From Rhynchopus sp. YZ270_cl-10 (taxonomy: Eukaryota > Euglenozoa > Diplonemea > Diplonemida > Diplonemidae): a stretch of DNA of 64,000 nt. The DNA lies in the NCBI GenBank assembly GCA_964035575.1, contig OZ037931.1, positions 567,567-631,566 on the forward strand. Reading direction: 5' to 3'. Positions 20,887 to 31,241 of this stretch are shown here, one piece after another. A model generated the notes under the pieces. It saw nothing but the letters and a program-made list of their open reading frames with translations. It did not search any database and had not been told where the DNA came from. Position 1 is the first letter of the stretch, and each line of letters opens with the position of its first letter. Made by a program: the position numbers and the translations under genes.

Positions 20887-21194
20887 CGACATTTCCAGGA
20901 CAGACTGCACCGTGATTGATTTGCACAAAAAATTTTCTTGTTTGAAGGATGATAGGCGACCGCCTTGGTAATGCTATTTCTCCTTTAGAGCGAAGCTTCG
21001 TGGGAATAAAAAATAAATATTCCGCTATCTCGACTTGCTTCTCTTTGTTTGCAAAACGTTTTCTGTGGGAAATTTTCAAAAAAAAAAAAAAAAAAAAAAA
21101 ATGCAAATGAACCACTGAAAATAGAGGCAGTACAGTTGAGATGTAGTGGGAAGAGAGGAGGTATCGTAAATAAATGATTTATTTGCCTCCTATG

Positions 21195-21240
21195 CACTGT
21201 TCACGAGAGGGGCTGTTGTATTTTCAAGTCAACTTTATTT
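21195..21240 (+). repeat. Dispersed repeat F2, 3' part
   Basis: GCACTGTTCACGAGAGG then TGTTGTATTTTCAAGTCAAC. Confidence 0.8.
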
Positions 21241-22094
21241 CGTCAACCAGCCTGCTCGTGAAGAGATCACAAAACAGAAAAACACCCTCTTCCTCCCCTC
21301 ACCCTAAGGCTTATCTTATCAGCATTTTTTTCTCTCTTTTTCTTTCAATTTTTGTTTTTGTTTTTGTGATCTTCTTGTGTGGGTATTTTTCTGCTGGGGA
21401 GCTTCCTCTCCCACCACACAGCCGCCACTCCCAATTTTTTTTTTTTTGAAAAAAAATAGTTTTTTTTTTCAAAACACCTACCTGATTTTGCCTGAAATTT
21501 GGTGGAGTTTTGGTGGTATTTTAACCACCCATCATAACTCCACTAAAAACCACCAAATTTCAGTCAAAATGAAGTGGGCCTTTTCTTTAATTCCCCCCCC
21601 TTTTTTTTGGACATGGGGTGCAGCAGGGGAAGAAGCGTTCTTGGTATTTCTAACAAAAAAATTTATTTGCAGGTTTTATCTCCGAGACAGATGTATAATG
21701 TATGTACTGCTCAAGTGGTACCTTAGGAAGAGGGAAAAAAGTGTCAAGGAAAAAAAAAAGAAGGAAAAAGAGAAAAAAAAACAACAATGCTTGCCCGAAA
21801 CCTTTTAAAACAGCGTTAAACCCCACCCAGGGTCGCAACCGCGAAGCAGGAAGGGTATCGAAGAGAAAAACGAAGAAAAAAACAAAACGTTGTGGGGGGG
21901 ATTTATTTATTTTATTTTTTTGTGTGGAAACCCTGTCAACCTTTCATCTGGCCCTATTGACTAAAAGGTGTTTTGTTGATATCACAACAAAAAAAAAGGA
22001 GACAAAACAGAAACGTATAGCGTAGTGCATTATCGGATGTGTACACTAATACAAATCAAGTTTTTATAATTTTTTTTTTGAAAAAAGGCTGGTA

Positions 22095-22240
22095 TAAAGA
22101 GGCCGCATGATTCGCCGAGGCGGTTGTGAACCGCCTTCGTTCTCTTACGGTACGGATCACTCACGTCTCATGCATGAGTTTGACGGAGAGGCGTTTTTAG
22201 CACGTTTCAACTACCTCCTTGTATTTTCCACTGTACAGTA
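22095..22240 (+). repeat. F8-like segment with perfect hairpin
   Basis: GGCGGTT-GTG-AACCGCC forms a perfect 7-bp hairpin near 22,120, followed by GGAGAGGCG and CACGTTTCAACTACCTC, the F8-style ending. A shorter related ending lies at 22,458. Confidence 0.5.
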
Positions 22241-22376
22241 AAAAAAAAAAATATTATCTCAACCTTATTTCCCACTGTAAACTACCGAGGTAGGCGTGAT
22301 GCTGGCTACTACTGTAGTTTTGCAGCCGCGCCACTGGTGCTGCCGAAAAAAAAAAAAAAAACGAAAAATGTTTAGA

Positions 22377-22432
22377 ATAGTGGAGCACACTCTAGGGTGG
22401 CTACACTAATACAACCAAATTTTCAAAAAAAA
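22377..22432 (+). repeat. Dispersed repeat F4 (A-tailed)
   Basis: GTGGAGCACACTCTAGGGTG then GCTACACTAATACAACC and TTTTC with an A run. Copies also lie at 28,256, 28,446, 51,030 and 58,072. Confidence 0.85.
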
Positions 22433-22653
22433 AAAACGAAAAAAGGGGGGTCGACTGAGATGCGTTTTAGGACGTTTCAACTACTCTTGTTTTTCTCTTT
22501 GGGCTAACACGAAAAAAAAATCAAAAAAAAAAATATACAACAGAAGCTTACCCTCAAGATCTTTTCTTGCTTGGGGCATTTTTCAAAAGAGGGGGAAAAA
22601 CAAGGCTATCTCCCCCTACTCTTTCTCTGTCTCTCTCCCTTCTCAATGATTGT

Positions 22654-22768
22654 ACTTACCGTATTCGTACAAAAAATTATCGATCGTAAAAAAGGTCGAA
22701 CTTCCAGAAAAATCCTGAATAGGTCGAACATTATTACGGTCGATATTTTTTGTACGAATCCAGTAAGT
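22654..22768. repeat. 115-bp foldback upstream of the MDEL gene
   Basis: The arms ATTCGTACAAAAAAT-ATCG and their inverted copy extend about 45 nt each around a small centre. It lies 250 bp upstream of the start codon at 23,018. Confidence 0.8.
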
Positions 22769-23017
22769 CATTTTTTCCTCACTACATTTTTTGTTCTGTC
22801 ACCTGAAGGAGGAAATAGAAACAAAAAGCATTTTGAACACACTTCGCGGTTCTGGGGGACGAACCGCGCTGCAGAGCCACTCCTCAACCAAGCAGGTCGA
22901 GGTGTGTTGTGCGTTTCACCCCATATCTTTTACTACCAACCAAACTTAGTGCACCCACACACACCCCCTCCCCCTCCCTCCCACAGAAAAAGAAAGGGGG
23001 GTCCCCATATAGCAACG

Positions 23018-26000
23018 ATGAGGAGGATACCTGTCGTGTTGGCAGCCATGGTGCTGTGTGTCATGCCGGTCACCGGAGACTCGCAGACCTGCAGTGGAGG
23101 AGGGGACGACGACAGCTGCTCGGCACCCCCAACCTCCCGGCTCCTCTCGCTTACATGCAGTGGGAGTCTTGAGATCTTCCCGGAACTGCCTTATGGACTT
23201 ACCATGGACATTTCGAAGCAGCTTAAGCTCGCAAACGCCGGATTCGCACAGCTTCAAAACCGTTTGAAATGCCACTGCCCCAAACTCACCGACACCCAAT
23301 TCTTCGACAGATTCAGCCCTGCACGCTCGATTCTCAACCTCCTCAGCGGGAAACCCGAGTTTGAGGAGGACATTTCTTGCCTTGATGGGGACAAAACTTA
23401 TACTCGCGATTTGCACAAATATTTGAAGGCAGCGCTGTTGAAAAGCGAGATCACGTTGCCGGACACATGCACACGAGAGGCGTTTGTTGGGGAGGAAGGG
23501 TGCCGGTTTGAGATGAACACATTCAGCAATTTGACTGCGAATCTTAAGGTCGCTGCGGCGGAATGTGAGGGTGGGTTGGTGCCTTCCTTGGGTGTGTGGT
23601 GCTCGGGGGCGGGGTGTGAATCACTGTTTAAGCCATGTGGCGCTGCAGGCTGTGGCGACGATGGGCAGGAGTGTGTAGTGGGTGAGGCAGGCATCAAAGC
23701 CTTCATTGGCGACCTGCTCCCCTCCGCGCACAGCCTCATGCAGGACTACTTCGGGGTCAACACCACGATCCTCTTCGACCACCTCATCCGTCTCGTGGAC
23801 GGAGACATCGACTCCGACAGAAGCATCGAAGACTGTGAAGACACCTTCACCTCCTTCTCCACCTCCCTCATCACAAACATCGCCTCCTCCCTCGGGCTTA
23901 TCAACAAACCTACCGGAATTTGCCTTCCCAAGCAGTGGGCAGGGTTCAAAGGGTTGAAGGCTGATTACTACAACAAGTATGTTTTTTTTTATTAGATGTA
24001 ACAAAATGGATGGACTGCATGCTGTCCTCCTCAGTTCTTATATTGTGCAGGTGATACTTCCACGTCACCCAATAAAACTGTGTCCGCCCCTGGGAATTTC
24101 TTTGCGGGTTTGCAGATGTCAACCACGAAATGGATGTAGGACTGCATGGTCAGGGGCGCACCCCCGGTACGGTCATTGGACCAAGGTACACTGTTACACG
24201 AGAGGGCTGTTGTATATCCAAGACTTTTTTTTACACCTTCTGTTGGCTGAAGGGTTGTGCTTTCATCCGGGGCTGGCATCGTGGGTTGGAGGTGCCTTCA
24301 ATAGCTTCAAATTTTTTTAAAGGTGGTGAAGCGGTATTCCAATGTATCGAAACACAAAAAATAAAACCAACAGGTGGGAGAAGATGTCCGCCATGCCCCG
24401 CAAGGATGAGTGCTCGCCGCTCTCGGCGCGTACCGACTCCGACTATGGGTGGAGGAGAGGACAGGTGACGCCGGCCGGACAGTCTGGTGGTGGATGGTGT
24501 CTCGGGTATGCTTGTTTCCCCTTATGTGTGTCCCTCACCCCTACCATAACAGATACGAGGACTGCAACTTCCACCGCAGTGCTGGCGACTGCGAGAGCGA
24601 CGACGACTTCGAGTACTTCATGGGGAAGCTGTACTGCAAGTACAAGAAGCAGCACGACTGCGGACTGTACGCACCTTACTGCAAGTGGAACCCGCGTGAG
24701 AAGGGTAAGTACAAGTGTGTGTTCAACGAGACAACTCAGCTGGACGGGATTGACAAGAAGGCAGACTGGCTGCGTGGGCTGAAGTGCAGCGACATGGACG
24801 GGCTGGCCAAGAAGTGCGATGCTGCGACAGAGCCGCTGCGTGTGTGCGAGATGGACTACTGCGCTTGCCAGGGGGGGAAGTGGGACAACGAAGAGAACCG
24901 TTGTGACCAGGCAAGCAAGGACGGGAAGAAGTGCAAGGACATGGTGCAGTGCTGGGGTGGGCTGCAGCAATGCTACGAGAAGAGCAGCGAGGAGGGTGTG
25001 TACAACCGCAACGTCCGCGGCTGCGAGCAGTTCTTCATGTGCCGCTGCACCGAGCAGGCTGCACACTGGGGGTGCGACCCGAAGGCCTTCTGCGGACGTC
25101 GCTGTGCCTGCCTCTACAGCGACAAGGACCGCTTCGTGGGCCCGCACTGCGACCTGCGTCTCATCCGTGGCGAGACCCCCACGATCTTCACCTTCGACGA
25201 GGACACAGACGCACCCATCCCCGTGCACCCCTGGTCGGGCGACCTTGCAGGCGACTACTTCTCTGCCGCCGCCTTCCTCCGCTCCCAGGAGGTCGACCCC
25301 TCCCTCCGCGCACCACGCGACAACTCCGCCACAGGCGCAGAGCCCCTCCTCGTGACCTCCTGCGAGGGGCGTGTGTGGGTGCTCCCGAAGTCGCCCCTCG
25401 GCTTCTCCTTCCACCTTCGCGGACTCGAGGCCGTTGCAGAGGGTGCCGTGAAGTCTGCCCTTGCCTCCTTCAGGTGCGCCATTGAGGGTGTCAGCGACGA
25501 CGACACGGTTGCCCTGCAGCAGTTCGCGGAGGCGTTCCTGCTGAACACACCGCAGATCTGGGTGACACGCTTCTTCGCAGGCTACACGGAGAAGGGCTTC
25601 TTCACGCTTGGCACGCTGGCGGACTACGTCTTCAACCTCACTGAGGAGAGCGAGCCGTTCCTCTACCCCCCGCAGGACCTGGGTGCGCAGGCGGAGTCGG
25701 AGCTGCCGAACAACAGGGCGCCTGTTGAGGGCGGCGGGTGGGTGCCACACCTGCGTGCCTGGGTGAACGACGGCGTTTCGCTGGCACGCTCCACGACGAA
25801 GGCCTCCCTGCGCTACCTGGGCCTCATGCCTGATGACCAATGGTACGTCCCCCTCCTCGAGCTTTTCGACAACCAGAACGAGCAGGAGCGCAACGCAGGC
25901 ATCAAGAGCATCATCTTCGGCCGCCAACAGGAGCTTGTCGAGCGCCAGCAGTCCAAATCCTTCCCATCCTACCAGTGGGAGGGCAAGGTCCGTGTCCCCG

Positions 26001-26822
26001 ACAACTTCTTCACACACATGAACGGGAAGAACACCAAGATCGGTCTGTCCACCCCACTCCGCAGAGGCAACGTCGATATGTACTTCGCACAGTGCCCCAC
26101 CCATGGGCTGGCTGAGGTCCAGATCGGCGCCTCTGGTGCACTCTCGGACGCCATCCACATGAGGAAGACGTGCAAAAAGGACAAAGACTGCGGTCCCGAG
26201 GCAGAGGCACAGTGCAGAGAGCTTGAGGGCACGATGTTCTCCGTGGATATGTACCACCTCGACTTCGTCTCCGGTTTCCTCTGGGGAGGGAACTTCACTA
26301 AGGTATGTGTGGTTTTTTAAAATATCATAAAAAATGCAACATAACATCAGGGACGTCTCACCGGATGCTCGATTCTGTCCACCACCGTGAACCAGCTGGA
26401 CTTCTCCACCGCAAAGCCTCAATGCTCGGGCAACAAGCTGTGGAAGAAGAACTTGGTATGCTACGCTACACACGCTTCTTTTTGTGTTTTCACCGTCGAA
26501 ATAATTATACCTAACATCTTCGAACTTTTCTACACAAATTGGTGTGGCCGACGTCGAACTAATTATTCTTCTTTTGCATAGATTCCCAAAACCCGCCAAT
26601 ACAACACAACAGGGTGCACTCTTCGGGCAGGCAACCGGAAACAAGGTGAAGGAGGGCAGAAAACCCACCTACTGCCACATCAGCGGCGAGGACATCGTCA
26701 ACGAACTCACACAGACCCCTGAGGAGGGCGACGTCGACCTTGCGCACAGCACGGTCCTCACTGACAGACCATTTTCGCTCCCCGATCTTGTCCCCAAGGC
26801 AAGCTCTATGGACGAATTGTAA
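23018..26822 (+). CDS. Cys-rich secretory-pathway protein ending MDEL, 1,007 aa, 4 exons
   Basis: I do not recognise the family. Exons are 23,018-23,976, 24,553-26,302, 26,351-26,455 and 26,613-26,822; introns are 576, 48 and 157 bp (phases 2, 0, 0). The start gives a clear signal peptide (residues 1-20, hydrophobic core VVLAAMVLCVM). Residues 20-320 hold scattered Cys pairs. Residues about 320-530 are densely Cys-rich, ending in an EGF-like tail (C-x-C-x8-G-x2-C near 500-520). The rest is a large acidic-to-neutral domain with few Cys until the end. N-glycosylation sequons occur (for example NLT, NTT, NET). The chain ends SSMDEL, resembling KDEL-type ER retrieval signals, so an ER-luminal location is possible but not proven. 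The final acceptor at 26,612 was chosen over 26,581 because only it keeps the frame. Intron 1 carries an F2 repeat. Confidence 0.8.
24113..24230 (+). repeat. F2 repeat inside intron 1 of the MDEL gene
   Basis: Near-full-length: CAGATGTCAACCACGAAATG, GATGTAGGACTGCATGG, GGTACACTGTTACACGAGAG and GGCTGTTGTATATCCAAGAC, sense to the gene. Confidence 0.85.
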
Positions 26823-26997
26823 GGGGGTTTTTTGGGGTCTTTTTTTTGTAAATAATTGGGGGGAACAAAAGAGCCCCCTCTGTTCAGGCCTGCGATGCAG
26901 GCCACAAATTGTTTTCTTGGAATTAGAGCAGGGAATGGGGGTGTGAAGAAAGCTCCTTAAGAAGGGGAATGGTATTGTCGGATTTTTTTTATATATG

Positions 26998-27045
26998 AAG
27001 TGACTAAGGATGAGAGGCTTAGGGTCATCTTATAAACCTTTTTTT
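26998..27045 (+). repeat. Dispersed repeat F1
   Basis: Stem CTAAG, loop GATGAGAGG, stem CTTAG, then GGTCATCTTATAAACC and a T tract, 175 bp after the stop codon of the MDEL gene. Confidence 0.8.
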
Positions 27046-27554
27046 TTTCTTTCAAGTGCGTCCGCCGATGAACGGTGAGGGGTTTGCACGTTTCAACTTC
27101 TCTTTTTTTTCTTTTTGTGGAAAACTCCTCATCTTTCGATTGAAAAGAATATCTTAATCATTCTTTTTAAAATATGGTGCAGAACCTGCATCATATGATA
27201 TATTTCTCAATGAAGAGTTGAAAAAGAGATTTTATAGTTCCGGAAAAAAAATAAATTTACCTTTGGTGCAACCGTATGTAAAAATGTAAGTAGGTTCACC
27301 CAAACTCGATGTCGTCTCTTTTTTTGAAAGGTCCGATCCCTTTCAAAATCTATTTATTTTTGAAAGAGAAAAAAAAATATGTTGGAATAGTGCAATTTCT
27401 TCACTATTGATCTCCATCATTTTTTTTTTGAAAGCTTTCAGAAATATGGGGTGAAACAAAATTTACCGTCTTGTTGTTGTTGTTGTTGTTTTTTTTTTTT
27501 TTTTTGAAAGGTAACTACGCGAGTCTTTCTCAGCTTACCAACCTCTTTTTTTAA

Positions 27555-27605
27555 GGTGACTAAGCAGCGAGAGGCTTAGGTTCATCTTATAAACTTTTCT
27601 TTTTT
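27555..27605 (+). repeat. Dispersed repeat F1
   Basis: CTAAGC, loop AGCGAGAG, GCTTAG, then GTTCATCTTATAAAC and a T tract. Confidence 0.85.
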
Positions 27606-27610
27606 TAGTT

Positions 27611-27700
27611 CAAAGAAAGATGGGAACATTGTTGTTTTTTGATCCCCTCCTCCTATGCTATCAATTTATTGATTTTGCATATGTTGAAATACTCTTTAGT
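27611..27700 (+). repeat. Dispersed repeat F9
   Basis: CAAAGAAAGATGGGAACATT, TGATCCCCTCC and CTATCAATTTATTGATT, directly after an F1 copy. Confidence 0.7.
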
Positions 27701-27814
27701 CCATATCTTATACTTTTATTCCTACAACGCCAATACACAAAAAAAAAAAAAGGAGTTTTCCGATCTGTCTGCTGTGTGTCCATTATTTGTACACATGGTC
27801 ATATTTTCTTTTTA

Positions 27815-27865
27815 AGGTGACTAAGCACGAGAGGCTTAGGATCATCTTATAAACTTTTCTTTTCA
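27815..27865 (+). repeat. Dispersed repeat F1
   Basis: Identical in its hairpin and ATCATCTTATAAACTTTTC tail to the copy at 14,368. Confidence 0.85.
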
Positions 27866-27972
27866 TTTTTTTATGCAACGCCATTTTATTTTTCTTTTAC
27901 AACGTTCGTTCTCAAGCTGTTCCGGTTTCAAAAAAAGGGTTGGGGAAATGTGCATTTCCGGCCCCCCTCCCA

Positions 27973-28003
<31 letters not shown>

Positions 28004-28255
28004 ATGATGTTTTTCATGGGGCAACTGATAAAGGAGGTATCTACAACAACTGAAAAGCAGTGGCAGGACATTAACGTTCCCTGTCCATAACTCAACTACA
28101 AATTTACGAACAGCTGGTTTTGAGGAATACCTCAAAACCAGGCAAAGCCATACAAGACAAGCCTTTCTTTTTTCAGTCAAACCATTTTTTTTTTTGCTAG
28201 TCTAGCTTCGATGCTATGTGTTTATACTATTACGTGATCCCGGAACAAAAAAAAA

Positions 28256-28305
28256 AAAGTAGTGGAGTGCATCCTCGGGTGACTACACTAATACCAAGTT
28301 TTCAA
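28256..28305 (+). repeat. Dispersed repeat F4
   Basis: GTAGTGGAGTGCATCCTCGG then GTGACTACACTAATACC. The hairpin stem differs in sequence from the 22,377 copy but still pairs. Confidence 0.75.
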
Positions 28306-28320
28306 AAGAAAAAGAGACCT

Positions 28321-28372
28321 ATTCACCCAAGTGGGTTCTTAGTCAATTGTCGACACAACAAAAAGGAAACTT
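28321..28372 (+). repeat. F5-like remnant
   Basis: A short hairpin (ACCC-AAGT-GGGT) precedes TCAATTGTCGACACAAC and an A run, the F5-type 3' end; the UUCG hairpin is missing. Confidence 0.45.
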
Positions 28373-28445
28373 AAAGATCAACATTCTTCGTACAAGAGGG
28401 AAGCATTTATAAAGGATGGAAAAATGGCAACAAAAATAATTAAAT

Positions 28446-28500
28446 ATAGTGGAGGTCATTCTCGGGGTGTCTACACTAATACAACTTAAGTTTTCAATTT
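28446..28500 (+). repeat. Dispersed repeat F4
   Basis: AGTGGAGGTCATTCTCGGGG then TGTCTACACTAATACAAC and TTTTCAATTTT. Confidence 0.75.
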
Positions 28501-28645
28501 TAAAAAAACGACGGAGGTGGGAACTTCGTTTCTATTGTTGTTCATTTTCTGCTTTCACATTTTTATAAACCCTCTTGGTTTTCTATTCTCTTTTGGGAAT
28601 GGGAACATTTTCATTGATCCCTCCTATCAATTTATTGAATGCATC

Positions 28646-28865
28646 TGGGTGGCTTTTTTTTGCCCCCCCACGTTTCAAACCGCGAAACATTTTTTTTTGG
28701 CAAAGACAATTTTCAGCACCCACAGAAAAAAAATTTTTTTTTTTCGAGCACAGGCCCTGTCAGGGGGAATTTTTTTTTTTTTTTTTTTTTCCAGCTGAAA
28801 ATTGTCTTTGCCAAAAAAAAATGTTTCGCGGTTTGAAACGTGGGGGGGCAAAAAAAATTCACCCA
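28646..28865. mobile_element. 220-bp foldback MITE
   Basis: Arms of about 68 nt beginning GGGTG and containing CACGTTTCAAACCGCGAAAC are near-perfect inverted copies around a short centre. It has no coding capacity. Target duplication is unclear because of flanking homopolymers. Confidence 0.85.
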
Positions 28866-29007
28866 TCTGTTGAAATTCTTTTGGGTCCTCCTACCGTTTT
28901 CCTTTTTTTTACCCTTTTTGTGAAGATGAGTGTGTGTATGTGAGGCCCATCCGTGTCTTTCTACCCTTTTGCTTTTTTCCTTTTTTTCTTTTTCCTGTAC
29001 CTTCATA

Positions 29008-30945
29008 CAAGTATAACGGCCGTCACGACGGGAATAAATTTTTTTTGTCGGGGAGGTCACGGCCGTGAAGAAAATCTGAAAAATTTAACGGCCGTGAAAT
29101 TTTGCATTGATCACGGCCGTGAAATATTTCCACGCTTTTTGCTTGTTTCTTCTTTTTCGTTCGTAGACAGGGCCAGACCCCCTTTCCCATCCCTCTTGGG
29201 GGGTAAAAGCAACATAAAAAGTGCAAAAAAAGTCGGCCCCACTGCGATCGGGAAGCTGACGACACGAATGAGCACTTATGGTGGTCCTGCCCTGCCTGCG
29301 ATGCTATACGCTCAGATCCTAGTTTCCACTTCGTCACAACTGCTGACAGGTCGCCGTGGCCTAACTGTGTGTCGAACTGTGGAGTTATCCCTACTGCCCT
29401 GAAGGATAATATTGATGCTACCTCCAGCGTCTGATGGGGAGCATCCTCATACACCGGTTGTCTCTGAACAACAACCTCCGTATCAACAATCTGCCACTCA
29501 CGCCTGGAGAACAGCTCAGCTGCAACCTTTGTTCCGCCCCACTATGACTTCGACCGGATTCCACTCTCACAGGAAATGGACTTATCCAAACCATCACCTG
29601 CGTGCCCTGCGCTCCTGGCTCTCCTCACTGCGCTGGTCTCCCGCTGCCCGCCCACGTTTTCACCCTACTGTTAATTGTAGTTGGAGCGTGTGGCATTTCT
29701 GAGCACTTGTACGTGCTCCCGGTTCTTCAGAGTAGCATATTTCTCGTGTTTCAGCACTTGTAACCGGTTCTTGAGCAAAGTACTCTTCTCATATTTGATG
29801 GGCTTTCCGTTGTGGAGCACACATCAATACTGTGAGACGAACCTCATCTGTGTTGAACCATTTGCGGTGTTCTTCAGCTTCCAGTGCAAAATCTTCCGAC
29901 AGAATCAGCACACGATTGAACAACTATCCTCCGTCTTTTTTGTCGGAAAATAGACCGCATCACGTTTTGCACACCTCTGGATCTTCTTCGCTACGTTGGC
30001 GAGATACGCGCAGAGGGAGGGGTCCACCCTTTTGCTCCCGTGAACTTGTACTGTTTGCCCGATGTTTTCTTTGGCACAAGAGTGATGAACGGGGTTGAGT
30101 GAGTCCAAACACATCCTTCTCGGGCAAAGAGTAATAGGAGGTTATGAGACGCTCGGGACGCTGCGAATTCAGTATGCAGAACTGAAAGGCAGTGTTGAAA
30201 CCAGAAGATTGCAGATGGCGGGTCAGATGCTGTGTCGCCCCATCAGGTAGATGAGATCCAGCACCTTCAGAGCAGTGAACACAACACACCGTGGGAACAA
30301 TACATGTGTCAAAAGGCAACAAGACCCTACAAGGACTGTGTACTGTGTACTGTGTACTGTGTACTGTGTACTGTGTACTGTGTACTGTGTACTGTGTACT
30401 GTGTACTGTGTACTGTGTACTGTGTACTGTGTACTGTGTACTGTGTACTGTGTACTGTGTACTGTGTACTGTGTACTGTGTACTGTGTACTGTGTACTGT
30501 GTACTGTGTACTGTGTACTGTGTACTGTGTACTGTGTACTGTGTACTGTGTACTGTGTACTGTGTACTGTGTACTGTGTACTGTGTACTGTGTACTGTGT
30601 ACTGTGTACTGTGTACTGTGTACTGTGTACTGTGTACTGTGTACTGTGTACTGTGTACTGTGTACTGTGTACTGTGTACTGTGTACTGTGTACTGTGTAC
30701 TGTGTACTGTGTACTGTGTACTGTGTACTGTGTACTGTGTACTGTGTACTGTGTACTGTGTACTGTGTGTTCCTTCAAAGACTTGTACAAAAATTTCACG
30801 GCCGTTGTTTTTTTTTAACGGCCGTGAAATTTTTGTACATAAGAAAGGCACTTTTTTTTCACGGCCGTTTTTTTTTATTTTTCACGGCAACGACGGCAGT
30901 GGGTCGAGCATTTTTTTTTCATTTCCGTGACGTCCGTTTTACTTG
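29008..30945. mobile_element. TIR element D (CGGCCG-type termini, TA duplication)
   Basis: The ends CAAGTATAACGGCCGTCACG and their inverted copy CGTGACGTCCGTTTTACTTG are flanked by TA (29,006-29,007 and 30,946-30,947). Behind each end lie repeated TTTCACGGCCGTGAAA palindromes (to about 29,140; from about 30,795). The interior (29,240-30,310) is GC-richer and, on the - strand, shows broken protein-like stretches such as RKWFNTDEVRL and VDPSLCAYLANVAKKI, so an ancestral gene lay on that strand. A (CTGTGTA)n array fills 30,334-30,770. No superfamily-defining motif is visible. Confidence 0.75.
30334..30770. repeat. (CTGTGTA)n minisatellite, ~62 units
   Basis: Essentially perfect seven-base repeats inside element D, next to its right terminus. 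Open in all frames purely by periodicity. Confidence 0.97.
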
Positions 30946-31241
30946 TATGTACCTTGACAAAAAAAAAAACAGAATTACCCGGAAAAAAAAAAATACCGCA
31001 AAAAATGGCGCAAAAAAAAAGTATTCCAAAACACAGAACAAAAAAAAAATCACATTTCTTTTTTTTCTCCTCTCTTAAGGATTCTCCCCTACACACACAC
31101 ACACACATTGGGGCCATATTCTGAGCAAGAATTACCCCTACTAGTTATCAAACACACACACACACACACACAACACATCCTCATACAGACGAAAAAAAAT
31201 AATCAGAAAAAGGTACAAAAAAAGGCAGAACATTAAATGAT

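Larger units (their letters stand above)
20887..22653. other. Intergenic, homopolymer-rich
   Basis: No gene is supported. It contains an F2 copy (21,195), a hairpin-bearing F8-like segment (22,095) and F4 (22,377). T-rich and A-rich runs give only biased open frames. Confidence 0.6.
26823..28645. other. Intergenic region dense in oriented repeats
   Basis: No gene is supported. It contains three F1 copies (26,998, 27,555, 27,815), F9 (27,611), two F4 copies (28,256, 28,446), an F5-like remnant (28,321) and an F8-type ending near 27,055-27,105. The remainder is T-rich. Confidence 0.6.

Noticed and set aside
26544-26612. Upstream acceptor at 26,581 for the last exon of the MDEL gene
   Set aside because: It shifts the frame and ends in a non-conserved peptide; the acceptor at 26,612 keeps the frame.
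24443-26668. 741-residue open frame on the - strand
   Set aside because: It is the antisense shadow of the GC-rich exon 2 of the MDEL gene; its composition follows the opposite strand's codon bias.
30232-31078. Open frames of 175-279 residues through the CTGTGTA array
   Set aside because: Same periodicity artefact; no protein-like sequence outside the array.
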